Source of the DNA: a virus
Direction: 5' to 3' (one strand)
Length of the DNA: 55,194 bases
Virus record (IMG/VR): IMGVR_UViG_3300025880_000020
Span: 1 to 55,194 of that record
A program made the translations under genes and the position numbers. Below, piece after piece: positions 9,100 through 17,700 of the stretch. Within the stretch, counting starts at the first letter, position 1. Each line of letters begins with the position of its first letter. The notes below the pieces were generated by a model. That model had not been told where the DNA came from. It worked only from the letters and a program-made list of their open reading frames with translations, and did not search any database.

Positions 9100-9378
9100 C
9101 TACATGTATCTCGATAAAACAAATCTTTTTTTGATTAATGATACCCCAAATATTGCAGAAAGAAATAACATCATAATTCCACCATCACATGGTACTGCGT
9201 GAACACCATCACAATAAGGTCCGTGGTCAGGGTTATTACAAGGACCTCCAGTACCGTCTTCACACCATGAAGGTGGATTTGGGTTACTACATGGGTCCAT
9301 CATTAAATCATAATTAAATTCATAATCTGTTAGATAAGGGTTATTTGTAAAGGCAGGGTCTTGTTTTGGGTCATACAT
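9100..9378 (-). CDS. Small protein with C-terminal PxDGG membrane sorting-like tail, 92 aa
   Basis: A Pro/Asp/Cys-rich N-terminal part (repeated CSNPNPP, CNNPDHGPYC) is followed by PCDGGIMMLFLSAIFGVSL and a basic KKR end. A short P-x-D-G-G motif, one hydrophobic helix and a positive tail make a tripartite C-terminal signal resembling those of small Bacteroidota proteins thought to be sorted at the membrane. There is no N-terminal signal peptide. It sits inside the tRNA island on the same strand as the tRNAs. Function unknown. Confidence 0.55.
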   Translation of the reverse strand: MYDPKQDPAFTNNPYLTDYEFNYDLMMDPCSNPNPPSWCEDGTGGPCNNPDHGPYCDGVHAVPCDGGIMMLFLSAIFGVSLIKKRFVLSRYM

Positions 9379-9401
9379 AATTTACAGTTTTCATTCAAAT
9401 T

Positions 9402-9473
9402 GAGGTCAGAGATGGATTCGAACCACCGTTATAGGTATTGCGTACCTACACCTTCCAATCGGACATCTGACCT
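9402..9473 (-). tRNA. tRNA-Cys (GCA), atypical
   Basis: Acceptor AGGTCAG/CTGACCT and T-arm GGTGGTTCGAATCCATC are good. The anticodon arm TAGGT-ACGCAAT-ACCTA gives GCA but places C, not the near-universal U, at position 33, and the discriminator appears to be C rather than the U usual in tRNA-Cys. The D-arm is also unusual. It may be functional but divergent, or decaying. Confidence 0.65.
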
Positions 9474-9480
9474 TATAATG

Positions 9481-9555
9481 GGTGACTAATCGGAGTCGAA
9501 CCGACGACCTTCTGAACCACAATCAGACGTTCTAACCAACTGAACTATAGTCACC
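9481..9555 (-). tRNA. tRNA-His (GTG)
   Basis: Acceptor GTGACTA/TAGTCAC with an extra 5' G opposite C73 (the His identity pair), anticodon arm TCTGA-TTGTGGT-TCAGA (GTG), T-arm GTCGGTTCGACTCCGAT. Confidence 0.93.
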
Positions 9556-9562
9556 ATATAAG

Positions 9563-9644
9563 TACCGATGATAGGACTCGAACCTACACGTCTTTCGACA
9601 ACAGTTCCTAAGACTGTCGCGGCTACCAATTACGCCACATCGGT
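9563..9644 (-). tRNA. tRNA-Leu (TAG)
   Basis: Class II tRNA: acceptor ACCGATG/CATCGGT, anticodon arm ACAGT-CTTAGGA-ACTGT (TAG, reads CUA), long variable arm, T-arm GTAGGTTCGAGTCCTAT. Confidence 0.93.
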
Positions 9645-9650
9645 ATTTCA

Positions 9651-9795
9651 GTGGAGATTTTGATTGGTACTCCACCATTGTTTGGGTCTACCCGCTCTCA
9701 TTAACTTGAACGGAACCTTCTTACACCACTCGTCCATGACTTGGTAAGCGTCTGACAAGACTTGCGCTGCTACCTTACCAACTCACGCAAGAAGT
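9651..9795 (-). ncRNA. Putative structured RNA with an H-type pseudoknot
   Basis: GC-richer than its surroundings and lying between two tRNAs. Two helices interleave: TTGGTAAG (9741-9748) pairs with CTTACCAA (9774-9781), and CTTGCG (9761-9766) pairs with CGCAAG (9786-9791), which defines a pseudoknot. A hairpin GTGGAG (9651-9656)/CTCCAC (9670-9675) closes the low-coordinate end. The minus strand is assumed from the neighbouring tRNAs. A short frame on that strand (reading ...SDAYQVMDEWCKK...) lacks a good start, so a small peptide cannot be fully excluded. The remaining 9796-9930 is AT-rich with nothing recognisable. Confidence 0.5.
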
Positions 9796-9930
9796 TTTGT
9801 TATAACACTCTCCTTTATTCTTACCCTACTCAGAGAATGTCTTTGTTTACATTAGTTATAAATTTTAAATTAAGCTGATTTGTTTGTTATTGCTAATATT
9901 TCATGTTGATATAATTTTAGGTAGATGAAG

Positions 9931-10004
9931 TAACCCCGCTGGGACTCGAACCCAGGACCCTCTCATTAAAAGTGAGATGCTCTAACCAACTGAGCTACGA
10001 AGTC
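9931..10004 (-). tRNA. tRNA-Lys (TTT)
   Basis: Anticodon arm TCTCA-CTTTTAA-TGAGA (TTT), D-arm TAGCTCAGTTGG, T-arm CTGGGTTCGAGTCCCAG. The acceptor GACTTCG/CGGGGTT pairs with several G-U wobbles. Confidence 0.91.
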
Positions 10005-10010
10005 ATATAA

Positions 10011-10265
10011 TTAGATTGATAGTAGCCAACCCATTTTATTTTGTTCCTGATATTCACTATAAGTGCAACGACGCATTGAATCATAGTCAGGACGAAGTTT
10101 AGAATGATTAGGGTATTTTTCCTCCGACTCCTTACGCTCCTTCATTACACGCTTATAAGCTTCACGCTTATTGGGTGCCCACACGTCATTGAACCCACCA
10201 CATTTCCAGTTGAACAAGTAAAGGTAGTCACCATTTGAACTACGATACAGTTTTTCTTTTGACAT
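10011..10265 (-). CDS. Hypothetical protein, 84 aa
   Basis: Starts MSKEKLYRSSNGDYLYLFNW; soluble, basic and aromatic-rich, with a central helix (REAYKRVMKERKESEEKY). No family recognised. A TATATTTG box at 10286-10293 lies 20 bases upstream of the ATG, the usual spacing here, supporting expression by the host RNA polymerase. Confidence 0.6.
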   Translation of the reverse strand: MSKEKLYRSSNGDYLYLFNWKCGGFNDVWAPNKREAYKRVMKERKESEEKYPNHSKLRPDYDSMRRCTYSEYQEQNKMGWLLSI

Positions 10266-10285
10266 TGTTTATTTGTTTTGTTCTA

Positions 10286-10293
10286 CAAATATA
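10286..10293 (-). promoter_or_regulatory. TATATTTG promoter -7 box
   Basis: TAnnTTTG match 20 bases before the ATG at 10265. Confidence 0.5.
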
Positions 10294-10308
10294 TGACTTA
10301 TTATTCAT

Positions 10309-10425
10309 TTAACCAAATGTAGTTGAGTAATTTTCGAAATTAATTGATTTGAATTCTTCTTCAGTCAAATACACCGTGTATTCAAAATGTTCTGTATTGT
10401 TTGATATGTTATATTTAAAGTTCAT
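10309..10425 (-). CDS. Small protein, 38 aa
   Basis: Starts MNFKYNISNNTEHFEYTVYL and ends FENYSTTFG. It lies in a gap between the 84-aa gene and tRNA-Ser. The ATG follows a T-rich stretch and the composition looks protein-like (acidic TEEEF, aromatic residues), but there is no further support. Confidence 0.4.
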   Translation of the reverse strand: MNFKYNISNNTEHFEYTVYLTEEEFKSINFENYSTTFG

Positions 10426-10438
10426 TTTTTAATTTTTG

Positions 10439-10521
10439 CGGAGGGAGTGGGATTCGAACCCACGCGTCGTTACCGACGACAGTTTAGCAAACTGCTCCAT
10501 TAACCACTCTGGCATCCCTCC
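10439..10521 (-). tRNA. tRNA-Ser (GCT)
   Basis: Class II tRNA: acceptor GGAGGGA/TCCCTCC, G73, anticodon arm GCAGT-TTGCTAA-ACTGT (GCT, reads AGC/AGU), long variable arm, T-arm GTGGGTTCGAATCCCAC. Confidence 0.94.
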
Positions 10522-10555
10522 TGTTGTATTACGATACAACATTAAAATAATATTG

Positions 10556-11203
10556 TCAATCCACGTATGGATTTTTAATACCATTTTTTTCCCAAAAATC
10601 ATAAAGGTCTTGAAGTTTGGTGTAATGTAGATAAATTCCTTTGCCACGATTATCCAACCATTCCTCAATTTCAAGTTTTTCACCCTTAAAGTAAACGTTA
10701 TCAATAAACTCGTAATATAAGTCTATTATCTCAATCATGCCCGTCACAATAGAAAAATCTTCAGGTTTTGGTACTTCGTCACTTTCAATATGAAACTCAT
10801 AAAGACCTCCTTTACTTGATGATGAAACAAAAAGAGTATTTTCAACACCACCTTTTTCAGGAACGAACTCAATTTGGGTTACATCTTCATAATCGTATTC
10901 TTCGTTATGGTCTTCAATATCACCCATTTCATCCAAACCAAAGGAGAATAGTTCATTCTCATTTTCATCATAAACATAAACGTATGTATTTTCAGTTAAG
11001 TAATTTGCCTTAGTCGTAGAAAATGCGTCACCTTCAAAGAATTCAACACCAAGAATTTCTTCAATATCCATACCGATACTATCAAGTGATTCATATTCAC
11101 CACTTTCAAGTGCTTCATCAAGCTTATCCGCTTGCTCTTGAGAAAGATTAAATCCATTCATCTCTTCCTCCCACCCATAAAAACGAACAATATACTTTTT
11201 CAT
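10556..11203 (-). CDS. Acidic hypothetical protein, 215 aa
   Basis: Starts MKKYIVRFYGWEEEMNGF; strongly acidic, with strand-rich central segments and a C-terminal helical part (EEWLDNRGKGIYLHYTKLQ). No known domain is recognised. Translation is probably coupled to the upstream 111-aa gene, whose TAA overlaps this ATG by one base (TAATG at 11203). Probably cytoplasmic and expressed early with its neighbours. Confidence 0.65.
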   Translation of the reverse strand: MKKYIVRFYGWEEEMNGFNLSQEQADKLDEALESGEYESLDSIGMDIEEILGVEFFEGDAFSTTKANYLTENTYVYVYDENENELFSFGLDEMGDIEDHNEEYDYEDVTQIEFVPEKGGVENTLFVSSSSKGGLYEFHIESDEVPKPEDFSIVTGMIEIIDLYYEFIDNVYFKGEKLEIEEWLDNRGKGIYLHYTKLQDLYDFWEKNGIKNPYVD

Positions 11204-11538
11204 TATTCAAATGTTATTTTACAAATTTTTACTTTATCAATACCAAAAGGGCGAGTGTACATATCAAGATGGTTACCAAATTGGGCGCGAAAATATCTAC
11301 GAATTCTTCCACCACCAAACTGATTTCCATTATAATTTCTACCATTCGCCGCCAATATAGTTCCACGGTAAATAATATCTACTTCACCACCGTGATATTG
11401 AGGATTAACATCATCATATTTACGAAGACGAGTAACTTCAATAGTACCGTCAAAGTTACTATTATTAGATTTAATAGTACCAACAAGTTGTTTGAAAAGT
11501 TTACCGTACTGACGTGTTGTGAGTTTTTCTACAATCAT
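11203..11538 (-). CDS. Hypothetical protein, 111 aa, related to the 21.7 kb gene
   Basis: Starts MIVEKLTTRQYGKLFKQL. The C-terminal part (RIRRYFRAQFG ... PFGIDKVKICKITFE) resembles the end of the 136-aa protein at 21675-22085 (DIRRAVREDVQKFFRLFG ... IGKIKVCKEL), suggesting a small phage paralogue family. Basic and Gly/Asn-rich in the middle; nucleic-acid binding is possible but unproven. A TATATTTG box lies at 11557-11564, 18 bases before the ATG. Confidence 0.6.
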   Translation of the reverse strand: MIVEKLTTRQYGKLFKQLVGTIKSNNSNFDGTIEVTRLRKYDDVNPQYHGGEVDIIYRGTILAANGRNYNGNQFGGGRIRRYFRAQFGNHLDMYTRPFGIDKVKICKITFE

Positions 11539-11556
11539 TTGTTCTGTTCTGTTTTA

Positions 11557-11564
11557 CAAATATA
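11557..11564 (-). promoter_or_regulatory. TATATTTG promoter -7 box
   Basis: TAnnTTTG match 18 bases before the ATG at 11538; it would drive the 111-aa/215-aa pair. Confidence 0.5.
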
Positions 11565-11572
11565 CAAAACAA

Positions 11573-12061
11573 TTACTTATATTCCAAACAACTACTAACC
11601 TTTTCCCAATACTTTTCCGTTGACTTTTTAATGTACCCGTTGGGACCTCCATTCCAATTTCTCGCAATTACCTCATCTTCACTGTTTGGATGATGGTAGT
11701 CCTTCCAAACCCAAAACATATCTAAAGATTTATTTCTATCCCACCTGTCCTTCATTTTAAACCTATGTTCTTTTCCTTGTTTTTTTAAAATACGATTTAC
11801 TTCTCTTACCATAATAGGTCTTATCTGTAAACAACCAACAGCCTCTTCAGATTTATTGTAAGCACTATCGTTACCATTACTTTCCACTTGAATCATCCCG
11901 ATAACAACTTTTTGTGGTACTCGAACAACCCTTTTAGTTTCAATAGGTTTGATACGTAAGTTTCTGAACCCTATATTATTCGCTCTCTCATATGAAATCA
12001 TAGGGAATGAGAAAATAAAAATTAAAAAAAAGAATATTTTACTTAGGGTTAATTTCGTCAT
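11573..12061 (-). CDS. Exported lytic transglycosylase (SLT-type lysozyme)
   Basis: 162 residues with an N-terminal hydrophobic signal or anchor (residues 8-24, IFFFLIFIFSFPMIS). The catalytic segment reads GMIQVESNGNDSAYN, with the expected general-acid Glu in QVES, followed by GCLQIRPIMVREVNRI and the closing segment VIARNWNGGPNG ... YW, all typical of SLT/goose-lysozyme-like transglycosylases that cleave the glycan strand of peptidoglycan. Likely acts in the periplasm for lysis or entry. Overlaps the upstream 47-aa membrane gene by 23 bases. Confidence 0.8.
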   Translation of the reverse strand: MTKLTLSKIFFFLIFIFSFPMISYERANNIGFRNLRIKPIETKRVVRVPQKVVIGMIQVESNGNDSAYNKSEEAVGCLQIRPIMVREVNRILKKQGKEHRFKMKDRWDRNKSLDMFWVWKDYHHPNSEDEVIARNWNGGPNGYIKKSTEKYWEKVSSCLEYK

Positions 12062-12182
12062 GGTTTCTGTTTAAAATAAATTCATCAAAAAAAAGCATAA
12101 TAGACAATAGAATAAATCCTCCTGGCATAAGAAAGAAAATAAAAAATATTATTTTCTTTCTTAATGATGTATCAAATTTCAT
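12039..12182 (-). CDS. Small membrane protein, 47 aa (holin candidate)
   Basis: Starts MKFDTSLRKKIIFFIFFLMP; a basic N-terminus, then one or two closely spaced hydrophobic segments (IIFFIFFLMPGGFILLSIMLFF) and a polar tail. I start it at ATG 12182 because the earlier in-frame starts overlap another small gene that stops at 12187. It immediately precedes and overlaps the transglycosylase, so a lysis-accessory or holin-like role is plausible. Confidence 0.5.
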   Translation of the reverse strand: MKFDTSLRKKIIFFIFFLMPGGFILLSIMLFFDEFILNRNHDEINPK

Positions 12183-12186
12183 ATAC

Positions 12187-12324
12187 CTATTTTTTAGATA
12201 AATAGGTTTCTTCATCTGGATATCCAATATCTGATGTATTGTAATAATCAACTTTCCAGTATAAAAGACTAGTCTTCTCCTTTAAATTTTTTAACTCCTT
12301 CTTTGGGTCTTTTTTCTTTTCCAT
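12187..12324 (-). CDS. Small overlapping protein, 45 aa
   Basis: Starts MEKKKDPKKELKNLKEKTSL and ends GYPDEETYLSKK. The frame begins inside the 3' end of the zinc-ribbon gene in another phase (56-base overlap) and stops 4 bases before the next ATG. The highly charged lysine-rich N-terminus and clean fit between neighbours make it look real; no family is recognised. Confidence 0.5.
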   Translation of the reverse strand: MEKKKDPKKELKNLKEKTSLLYWKVDYYNTSDIGYPDEETYLSKK

Positions 12325-12478
12325 AATTGTTATTTTCTGATTCTATGGGTTTCTGACAATCGGAACATTTGTAAATCATTTCATCCCAATCCATATGAAA
12401 CTCAGAACATCCACAATGTATACAAGGTGAAAAAAATGGGTCATGACCCAAATAGTCATCATAAGAAATTTTACTCAT
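12269..12478 (-). CDS. Zinc-ribbon protein, 69 aa
   Basis: Contains CIHCGC (residues about 19-24) and CSDCQ (about 38-42), a two-CxxC zinc ribbon, with a charged lysine-rich tail. Such small ribbons bind nucleic acid or another protein. Soluble. First gene of the group that runs down to the transglycosylase. The specific partner is unknown. Confidence 0.65.
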   Translation of the reverse strand: MSKISYDDYLGHDPFFSPCIHCGCSEFHMDWDEMIYKCSDCQKPIESENNNYGKEKRPKEGVKKFKGED

Positions 12479-12541
12479 TTTAAATTTAAATTAAAATCTT
12501 CATGATAAATATAGAGATGATAATTAATAAAAACAAATTAA

Positions 12542-12970
12542 TTATACTATTTCTAAAAGTTCGATTTGAAAATTTAACTCTTCTCCCGCTAAAGGATGAT
12601 TCATATCTAAGATAATTTCATCATCTTTTATCTCTAAAATTAACGCTGTGATTGGTTGTCCGCTCTCTGTACTTCCCTGTACCATCTCACCTTCTTTAGC
12701 TACAAAATCAGGTGGAAAATTATCTTTAGAGACTGAAGTTATCGCCTCCTCTCTACGAGGACCATACGCCTCTTCAGGATTAATGTTAATACTTTTTTTA
12801 TCACCTACTTCCATCTCAACCATGGCGTCATCAAATCCTTTAATCATTTGCCCTCCACCTACTTTGAAATCAAGTGTAGAACCTCTTTTATATGAATTAT
12901 CAAACTCATTTCCATCATTTAAAGTGCCGATATAATGGACCTTGACACTGTCTCCGTTTTTAACTTTCAT
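12542..12970 (-). CDS. slyD: FKBP-type peptidyl-prolyl isomerase, SlyD-like
   Basis: 142 residues, close to the catalytic core length of SlyD. It starts MKVKNGDSVKVHYIGTLNDG and has the FKBP core (GGGQMIKGFDDAMVEMEVG), an inserted-flap segment and the SlyD-type ending LDMNHPLAGEELNFQIELLEI. It lacks the His-rich metal-binding tail of E. coli SlyD. Catalyses cis-trans isomerisation of proline bonds and probably also acts as a folding helper. It lies 18 bases downstream of dnaK on the same strand, so the two form a chaperone unit. Confidence 0.88.
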   Translation of the reverse strand: MKVKNGDSVKVHYIGTLNDGNEFDNSYKRGSTLDFKVGGGQMIKGFDDAMVEMEVGDKKSININPEEAYGPRREEAITSVSKDNFPPDFVAKEGEMVQGSTESGQPITALILEIKDDEIILDMNHPLAGEELNFQIELLEIV

Positions 12971-12988
12971 AATTTTATTTATTTAATT

Positions 12989-14869
12989 TTAATGTGTTTT
13001 TACTTCTTCAAATTCCACATCATTTACATCTATATCGTCATCTAAAGAATCTGATTGATTAGAATCATCTTCTTGATTATTTTCGTATAATTTTGTTGAT
13101 ATTGATGACCATGTTTCATTTAACAAATTTAAATCCTCGTCAATAGAATTAAAATCTTTTTCCTCATATGAGGATTTTAATTTACTTAAACTATTATTTA
13201 AATTGTCTTTGTCTGTGTCACTTAATTTATCCCCGAATTCTTTTATCTGTTTTTCGGTTTGAAAAATCATAGAGTCTACCTCATTTAATTTTTCAATCTC
13301 AGATTTCTTTTTATTATCAGACTCCTCATTCTTTAAAGAGTCTTTCTTCATTCTTTCAATTTCTTCATCTGACAAACCATTTCCTGATTCTATACGTATA
13401 TTTTGCACCTTATCAGTAGCCTTGTCTTTTGCACTTACATTTATAATACCGTTGGCGTCAATATCAAACGTCACTTCTATTTGAGGTATCCCTCTTGGTG
13501 ATGGGGGTAAATCTGTTAATTGGAATCTACCTAACGTTCTATTGTCTGAAGATAAAGGTCTTTCACCTTGTAATACATGAATATCAACAGCGGGTTGATT
13601 ATCTACCGCCGTTGAAAATACCTGAGATTTTGATGTGGGTATTGTCGTGTTAGATTCGATTAACCTTGTCATAATACCACCCATTGTTTCAATACCTAAA
13701 GATAAAGGAGTTACATCCAATAAAAGAACGTCATTAACATCACCAGCAAGTACCCCACCCTGTATAGACGCACCCATAGCGACTACCTCATCAGGGTTAA
13801 CTCCTTTAGATGGGGTCTTCTTAAAGAACTTTTCAACGGCATTTTGTATACATGGCATTCTTGTTGAACCTCCTACTAAAATTACTTCATCAATATCATC
13901 TACTTTTAGATTTGCCGATTTTACCGCCTTACGACAAGGAGAAATGGTCTTCTTTACTAAATCCTCTACCATCCTTTCAAATTCAGACCTAGTTAATTTA
14001 CATACAAAATGTTTTGGACCTTCTGAACCTGCAGAGAGATAAGGTAAATTAATCTCTGTTGAACTTGACGATGATAATTCGATTTTAGATTTCTCAGATG
14101 CGTCACGAAGTCTCTGTATCGCCATAGAATCCTTAGATACGTCAATACCCGACTCCTCTTTAAATTTATTTATCATCCAATCAATTAAAACCTCGTCAAA
14201 GTTATCTCCACCTAAATGAGTGTCTCCGTTAGTGGATAAAACTTCAAATACCCCATCACCCATATCTAAAATAGATATGTCAAAAGTACCACCACCTAAG
14301 TCATATACTGCAACTTTTTTATCTCCTTCTTTATCTAAACCGTAAGATAGTGCAGCTGCAGTAGGTTCGTTAATTATTCTAAGTACCTCAAGACCAGCAA
14401 TTTCACCCGCTTCTTTTGTTGCGTTTCTTTGTGAATCGTTAAAATATGCAGGTACCGTAATAACGGCTTGTGTTACTTTTTCTCCTAAATAATCTTCAGC
14501 AGTTTTTTTCAAATTTTGTAAAACAATTGCCGAAATTTCTTGTGGTACATAATCTCTATCATTAACATTTATTATGACTTTTCCACCGTCACCTTTAGAT
14601 ATTTTATATGGCATTTTTTTAACTTCTTTCGAAACCTCTGAATAGGTACTACCGATAAAACGTTTAACAGAGTATATTGTATTCTCTGGATTTGTAATAG
14701 ATTGACGTTTTGCTGCATCTCCAACAATGCGGTCACCATCTTTAAATGAAACTATTGAAGGTGTTGTTCTTCTACCTTCAGAATTGACTATTACGATAGG
14801 AGTACCCGCTTCAACTACAGAAACACATGAATTAGTTGTACCCAAATCGATTCCAATAACTTTTCCCAT
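12989..14869 (-). CDS. dnaK: DnaK/Hsp70 chaperone
   Basis: 626 residues, full length. N-terminal ATPase: [15 protein letters not shown] (phosphate 1), [12 protein letters not shown] (phosphate 2), [11 protein letters not shown] (adenosine site). Then the linker [15 protein letters not shown], the substrate-binding domain ([37 protein letters not shown]) and a helical lid ending in the acidic NDVEFEEV tail typical of bacterial DnaK. All expected catalytic regions are intact. No DnaJ or GrpE is visible, so host co-chaperones are presumably used. A complete Hsp70 is uncommon in phages; it would assist folding or assembly of phage proteins. Transfer from a bacterial host is likely. Confidence 0.97.
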   Translation of the reverse strand: MGKVIGIDLGTTNSCVSVVEAGTPIVIVNSEGRRTTPSIVSFKDGDRIVGDAAKRQSITNPENTIYSVKRFIGSTYSEVSKEVKKMPYKISKGDGGKVIINVNDRDYVPQEISAIVLQNLKKTAEDYLGEKVTQAVITVPAYFNDSQRNATKEAGEIAGLEVLRIINEPTAAALSYGLDKEGDKKVAVYDLGGGTFDISILDMGDGVFEVLSTNGDTHLGGDNFDEVLIDWMINKFKEESGIDVSKDSMAIQRLRDASEKSKIELSSSSSTEINLPYLSAGSEGPKHFVCKLTRSEFERMVEDLVKKTISPCRKAVKSANLKVDDIDEVILVGGSTRMPCIQNAVEKFFKKTPSKGVNPDEVVAMGASIQGGVLAGDVNDVLLLDVTPLSLGIETMGGIMTRLIESNTTIPTSKSQVFSTAVDNQPAVDIHVLQGERPLSSDNRTLGRFQLTDLPPSPRGIPQIEVTFDIDANGIINVSAKDKATDKVQNIRIESGNGLSDEEIERMKKDSLKNEESDNKKKSEIEKLNEVDSMIFQTEKQIKEFGDKLSDTDKDNLNNSLSKLKSSYEEKDFNSIDEDLNLLNETWSSISTKLYENNQEDDSNQSDSLDDDIDVNDVEFEEVKTH

Positions 14870-14891
14870 ACTTAATTTAATTTTTATTATT

Positions 14892-15479
14892 TTATTTATT
14901 AGTTATTCTAAATTCTGACCAATCAATTCCTGACACATCTGAATTAGGAAAATAAAAACATTCAATGGTATTATTAAATGTTATATTTTTACTAAATCCG
15001 TCAGGAACTGTTGCTCCAGTTGGTAATACTAACGAATTTTCACTAAAATGACAAGTTATTTCAACAAAAACTTTATCGAAAATTTTAGATAAGTTACGCT
15101 CAAACTCTTCTAACTCTCTCCAAGGACCCCTATTTAACGACTGATGCTGTAACGCACAATTTAAAAAAGAAAATGTTTTTTTTAAGGTTTCTAAATCACA
15201 GTTAAATGCGGCTGCGGGTGCTAAGTGACCTTTATCCCATATATTATCTACGTAATCGTCATTATCCGAGGTATGTACTCCTTCATATTTTTTAAAGTTT
15301 AGACCACTTCTTGATTGATTACCGTTAGGGCACTTTACCTCATAAAAAATAAATGTAGGTTGCTCTAAAGTTTCAGAATATTTTACAATAAAAATATCCG
15401 TAACAATATTTTTTTCATTTTGAGACCATAATGCGGTAAATGAAAGTAATAAGTTAAATAATAAAGTTATTTTTTTCAT
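14892..15479 (-). CDS. Secreted DNA/RNA non-specific endonuclease
   Basis: 195 residues with a signal peptide (residues 1-20, ending ALWSQ). The catalytic segment [12 protein letters not shown] (residues 81-92) is the D[RK]GH motif of the beta-beta-alpha-metal nucleases, with His85 as general base, followed by [16 protein letters not shown] carrying the metal-binding Asn. It would be exported to the periplasm or medium and cleave DNA and RNA. It could destroy competing incoming phage DNA or salvage nucleotides from debris; both are inferences. It lies just downstream of the divergent amidase promoter region. Confidence 0.85.
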   Translation of the reverse strand: MKKITLLFNLLLSFTALWSQNEKNIVTDIFIVKYSETLEQPTFIFYEVKCPNGNQSRSGLNFKKYEGVHTSDNDDYVDNIWDKGHLAPAAAFNCDLETLKKTFSFLNCALQHQSLNRGPWRELEEFERNLSKIFDKVFVEITCHFSENSLVLPTGATVPDGFSKNITFNNTIECFYFPNSDVSGIDWSEFRITNK

Positions 15480-15486
15480 ATTTATA
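15479..15486 (+). promoter_or_regulatory. TATTTATA late-type box
   Basis: Exact motif 29 bases before the amidase ATG, in the divergent spacer with the nuclease gene. Confidence 0.35.
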
Positions 15487-15515
15487 TTATATAAGACAAA
15501 TCTAATAATATTATT

Positions 15516-16361
15516 ATGAAGATAAATAAATTACACCTTCCAAAAGATGAATTTTTTCCGGATGAAACGGAAAAGAAATCTATAGTACTACATCATACTG
15601 CTGGTAGTCATAGACCTGATTGGGTTGTGTATGCGTGGGATAGAGATAAAACTAAAGGAGGTAAATCTTTAAGGGTTGCGACTCATTTTGTAATAGGAAA
15701 TAAATCAACTAGAGATGGAGACACTAAGTGGGACGGTAATATTGTGGAGTGTTTTGATTTAAAATATTGGGCACATCACTTAGGGACTAAAAATTCAAAC
15801 AACTCACAGTTAAATAAACAATCAATAGGTATTGAAATATGTAATTACGGACCTTTAACGAGGTCTCAAGACGGTCAATATTTCACATATGTCAATTCTA
15901 AAGTACCTGATGAAGATGTAATTGATTTAGGTAAAAATTGGAGAGGATTTAGATATTATCACAACTATACAGATAAACAAATCTCGTCTATTAAGTATTT
16001 GATATCTACTTTATCTGAAAAATATAATATTGACGTGTGTAAGGGCATTAATGAATTATTTGAATCTTATGATGATACAATAAAGGATTTACCTATACTT
16101 AAACAACAGAAATTTTTAAATAGTAAGGGGTACTTAGGTATGAATGGTAAAATGCTACTCGAAGACGGATTACATGGTAGAAATACTAATTATGCGTTAA
16201 GGTTATATACAGATGCTAAAAGAAACAATTGGAAACCTTTTGACTACCAACCATTAGCGAATGAGGGTGGTTCGGGGATATGGTCACACACTAATTTTAG
16301 AAAAGATAAGTTTGATATTTACCCACATCCAAAACTTATTGAAATGTTACAAAGTTTGTAA
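15516..16361 (+). CDS. N-acetylmuramoyl-L-alanine amidase (endolysin)
   Basis: 281 residues. An Amidase_2/PGRP-type domain starts with IVLHHTAGS (zinc His at about residue 27), with the family core THFVIGNKS, the conserved WAHHLG and IGIEICNYG, and the closing segment SHTNFRKDKFDIYPHP that supplies later ligands. It cleaves the bond between MurNAc and the peptide stem. There is no signal peptide, so release through a holin or action as a virion enzyme is expected. An insertion of about 60 residues between the core and the final motif is unusual. Confidence 0.88.
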   Translation: MKINKLHLPKDEFFPDETEKKSIVLHHTAGSHRPDWVVYAWDRDKTKGGKSLRVATHFVIGNKSTRDGDTKWDGNIVECFDLKYWAHHLGTKNSNNSQLNKQSIGIEICNYGPLTRSQDGQYFTYVNSKVPDEDVIDLGKNWRGFRYYHNYTDKQISSIKYLISTLSEKYNIDVCKGINELFESYDDTIKDLPILKQQKFLNSKGYLGMNGKMLLEDGLHGRNTNYALRLYTDAKRNNWKPFDYQPLANEGGSGIWSHTNFRKDKFDIYPHPKLIEMLQSL

Positions 16362-16369
16362 TATTTATT
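16362..16369 (+). promoter_or_regulatory. TATTTATT late-type box
   Basis: Variant of the TATTTATA motif 4 bases before the ATG at 16374. Confidence 0.35.
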
Positions 16370-16373
16370 TGTT

Positions 16374-16865
16374 ATGGAATTAGACATTGAATTACCCGAC
16401 TATCTTTATAACCGACCTGATGATTATTACGCTAAAGACGTAATACAAAACAGGGATGAAACTATTGAAGAGTTAAAAAAAGATTCTGTTAATTTTAAAG
16501 ATAGGTTACACCTACTATCTACCTTTAGACATATGGAGGATGAGATTTTTTTATTTTCTACACCAACGAAAATAAAATGTGAAATTAAATTTATACCTAA
16601 AAAGTTTTCAGTGATAAATAGTATGGGTAAAATTTATAAGTCGTTAAGTTGCGATATTGTATTAAAAAACGTCATATTAGGTGATACTGATATTAATACA
16701 CTAGTTGTGGACTCAAAACTTGGAGATTTATTTGATTTTTTTAAAAAACAATTTAAAAGTAGTAGTTATAATTGGGATAGTCAATTTGGTAGACTTGCAA
16801 GATTAATTGGTATGGAAGACTATGAATTAAAAATTAATGATATTATATTTGAGGATAATGAGTGA
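16374..16865 (+). CDS. Hypothetical protein, 163 aa
   Basis: Starts MELDIELPDYLYNRPDDYYA; soluble, with a helical N-terminal third and a mixed strand-rich remainder. No motif is recognised. Its end overlaps the following metalloprotease-like gene by 8 bases (ATGAGTGA), so the two are co-translated and may work together. Expected to be late-expressed from the box just upstream. Confidence 0.6.
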   Translation: MELDIELPDYLYNRPDDYYAKDVIQNRDETIEELKKDSVNFKDRLHLLSTFRHMEDEIFLFSTPTKIKCEIKFIPKKFSVINSMGKIYKSLSCDIVLKNVILGDTDINTLVVDSKLGDLFDFFKKQFKSSSYNWDSQFGRLARLIGMEDYELKINDIIFEDNE

Positions 16866-17700
16866 AGAATTTAAAGATTATTATGATGGTATAATGGAAA
16901 TGGTTGTCGTTAAGACAAATAACATTCCTTATGCAGAGTCCTTAGTGAGTAAAAACTACTTCAGAATCAAAACAGGATTTTATGAAGACGAAAATCCAAA
17001 TACTATAGTCGAAGAATTAGTGTTTCAAATTAAAGAACACTTGAAAGAAAGGGGTAAGATACTGATAGAAGGGTTAGTAGTTGAAAGAAGAGTTACAGAC
17101 GCACCTATAAGAGAAATTGTTAGGACATTAGTTAATATTATTAAAAGTAAAGAAACAGGAAATCATTACTTACCTGAAAAAATAACAGACGGGGAAGAAT
17201 TTGAGTATGACTTTAAAAACATACCTGAGTTTAGTGTAGAATTTACATATCAGTTAGACCCTAACCTAAAAGACGGTTACTTAATTGATGGTCAGACAGT
17301 TGATGAGGGTGATACAATAACAATTAATCTTATAATTAACCCTAATGGTTTACCTAAAATTTTATATGATGTAATTGCGGATTTAAATGATATAATTGCG
17401 CACGAATTAGAACACGTTTATCAAACCTCATGGGGAAGTCCAGATGATGAAAAAGACCCTTTTGAGGATAATTCAGATGATAGACCTAAAGATAAAGAGT
17501 ATTATAAACAGCCACATGAAATACCCGCAGAGTTAAAAGGTTTTAGAAGAGTAAACAAACTTAGAAAAGAACCGATAGAAAAAACAATGAGGGATTGGTT
17601 TAATAGAAATAAAAATGTTCATAATCTAAATAACGAAGATATTAATGAACTAGTACTTTTTTTAACTAATAAGTACAAAGAAAAATATAAAGTAAGATGA
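16858..17700 (+). CDS. Putative zinc metalloprotease (HExxH), 280 aa
   Basis: The start is set at ATG 16858, overlapping the upstream stop; the earlier in-frame start at 16837 would extend into that gene. The active-site helix reads DIIAHELEHVYQ (HExxH, residues about 184-188), with a candidate third ligand Glu in HEIPAELKGFRR about 40 residues later, a gluzincin-like arrangement. No signal peptide. It overlaps the next gene by 4 bases (ATGA). It could process virion proteins or act after injection. A similar HELVH protein is at 27160. Confidence 0.65.
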   Translation: MSEEFKDYYDGIMEMVVVKTNNIPYAESLVSKNYFRIKTGFYEDENPNTIVEELVFQIKEHLKERGKILIEGLVVERRVTDAPIREIVRTLVNIIKSKETGNHYLPEKITDGEEFEYDFKNIPEFSVEFTYQLDPNLKDGYLIDGQTVDEGDTITINLIINPNGLPKILYDVIADLNDIIAHELEHVYQTSWGSPDDEKDPFEDNSDDRPKDKEYYKQPHEIPAELKGFRRVNKLRKEPIEKTMRDWFNRNKNVHNLNNEDINELVLFLTNKYKEKYKVR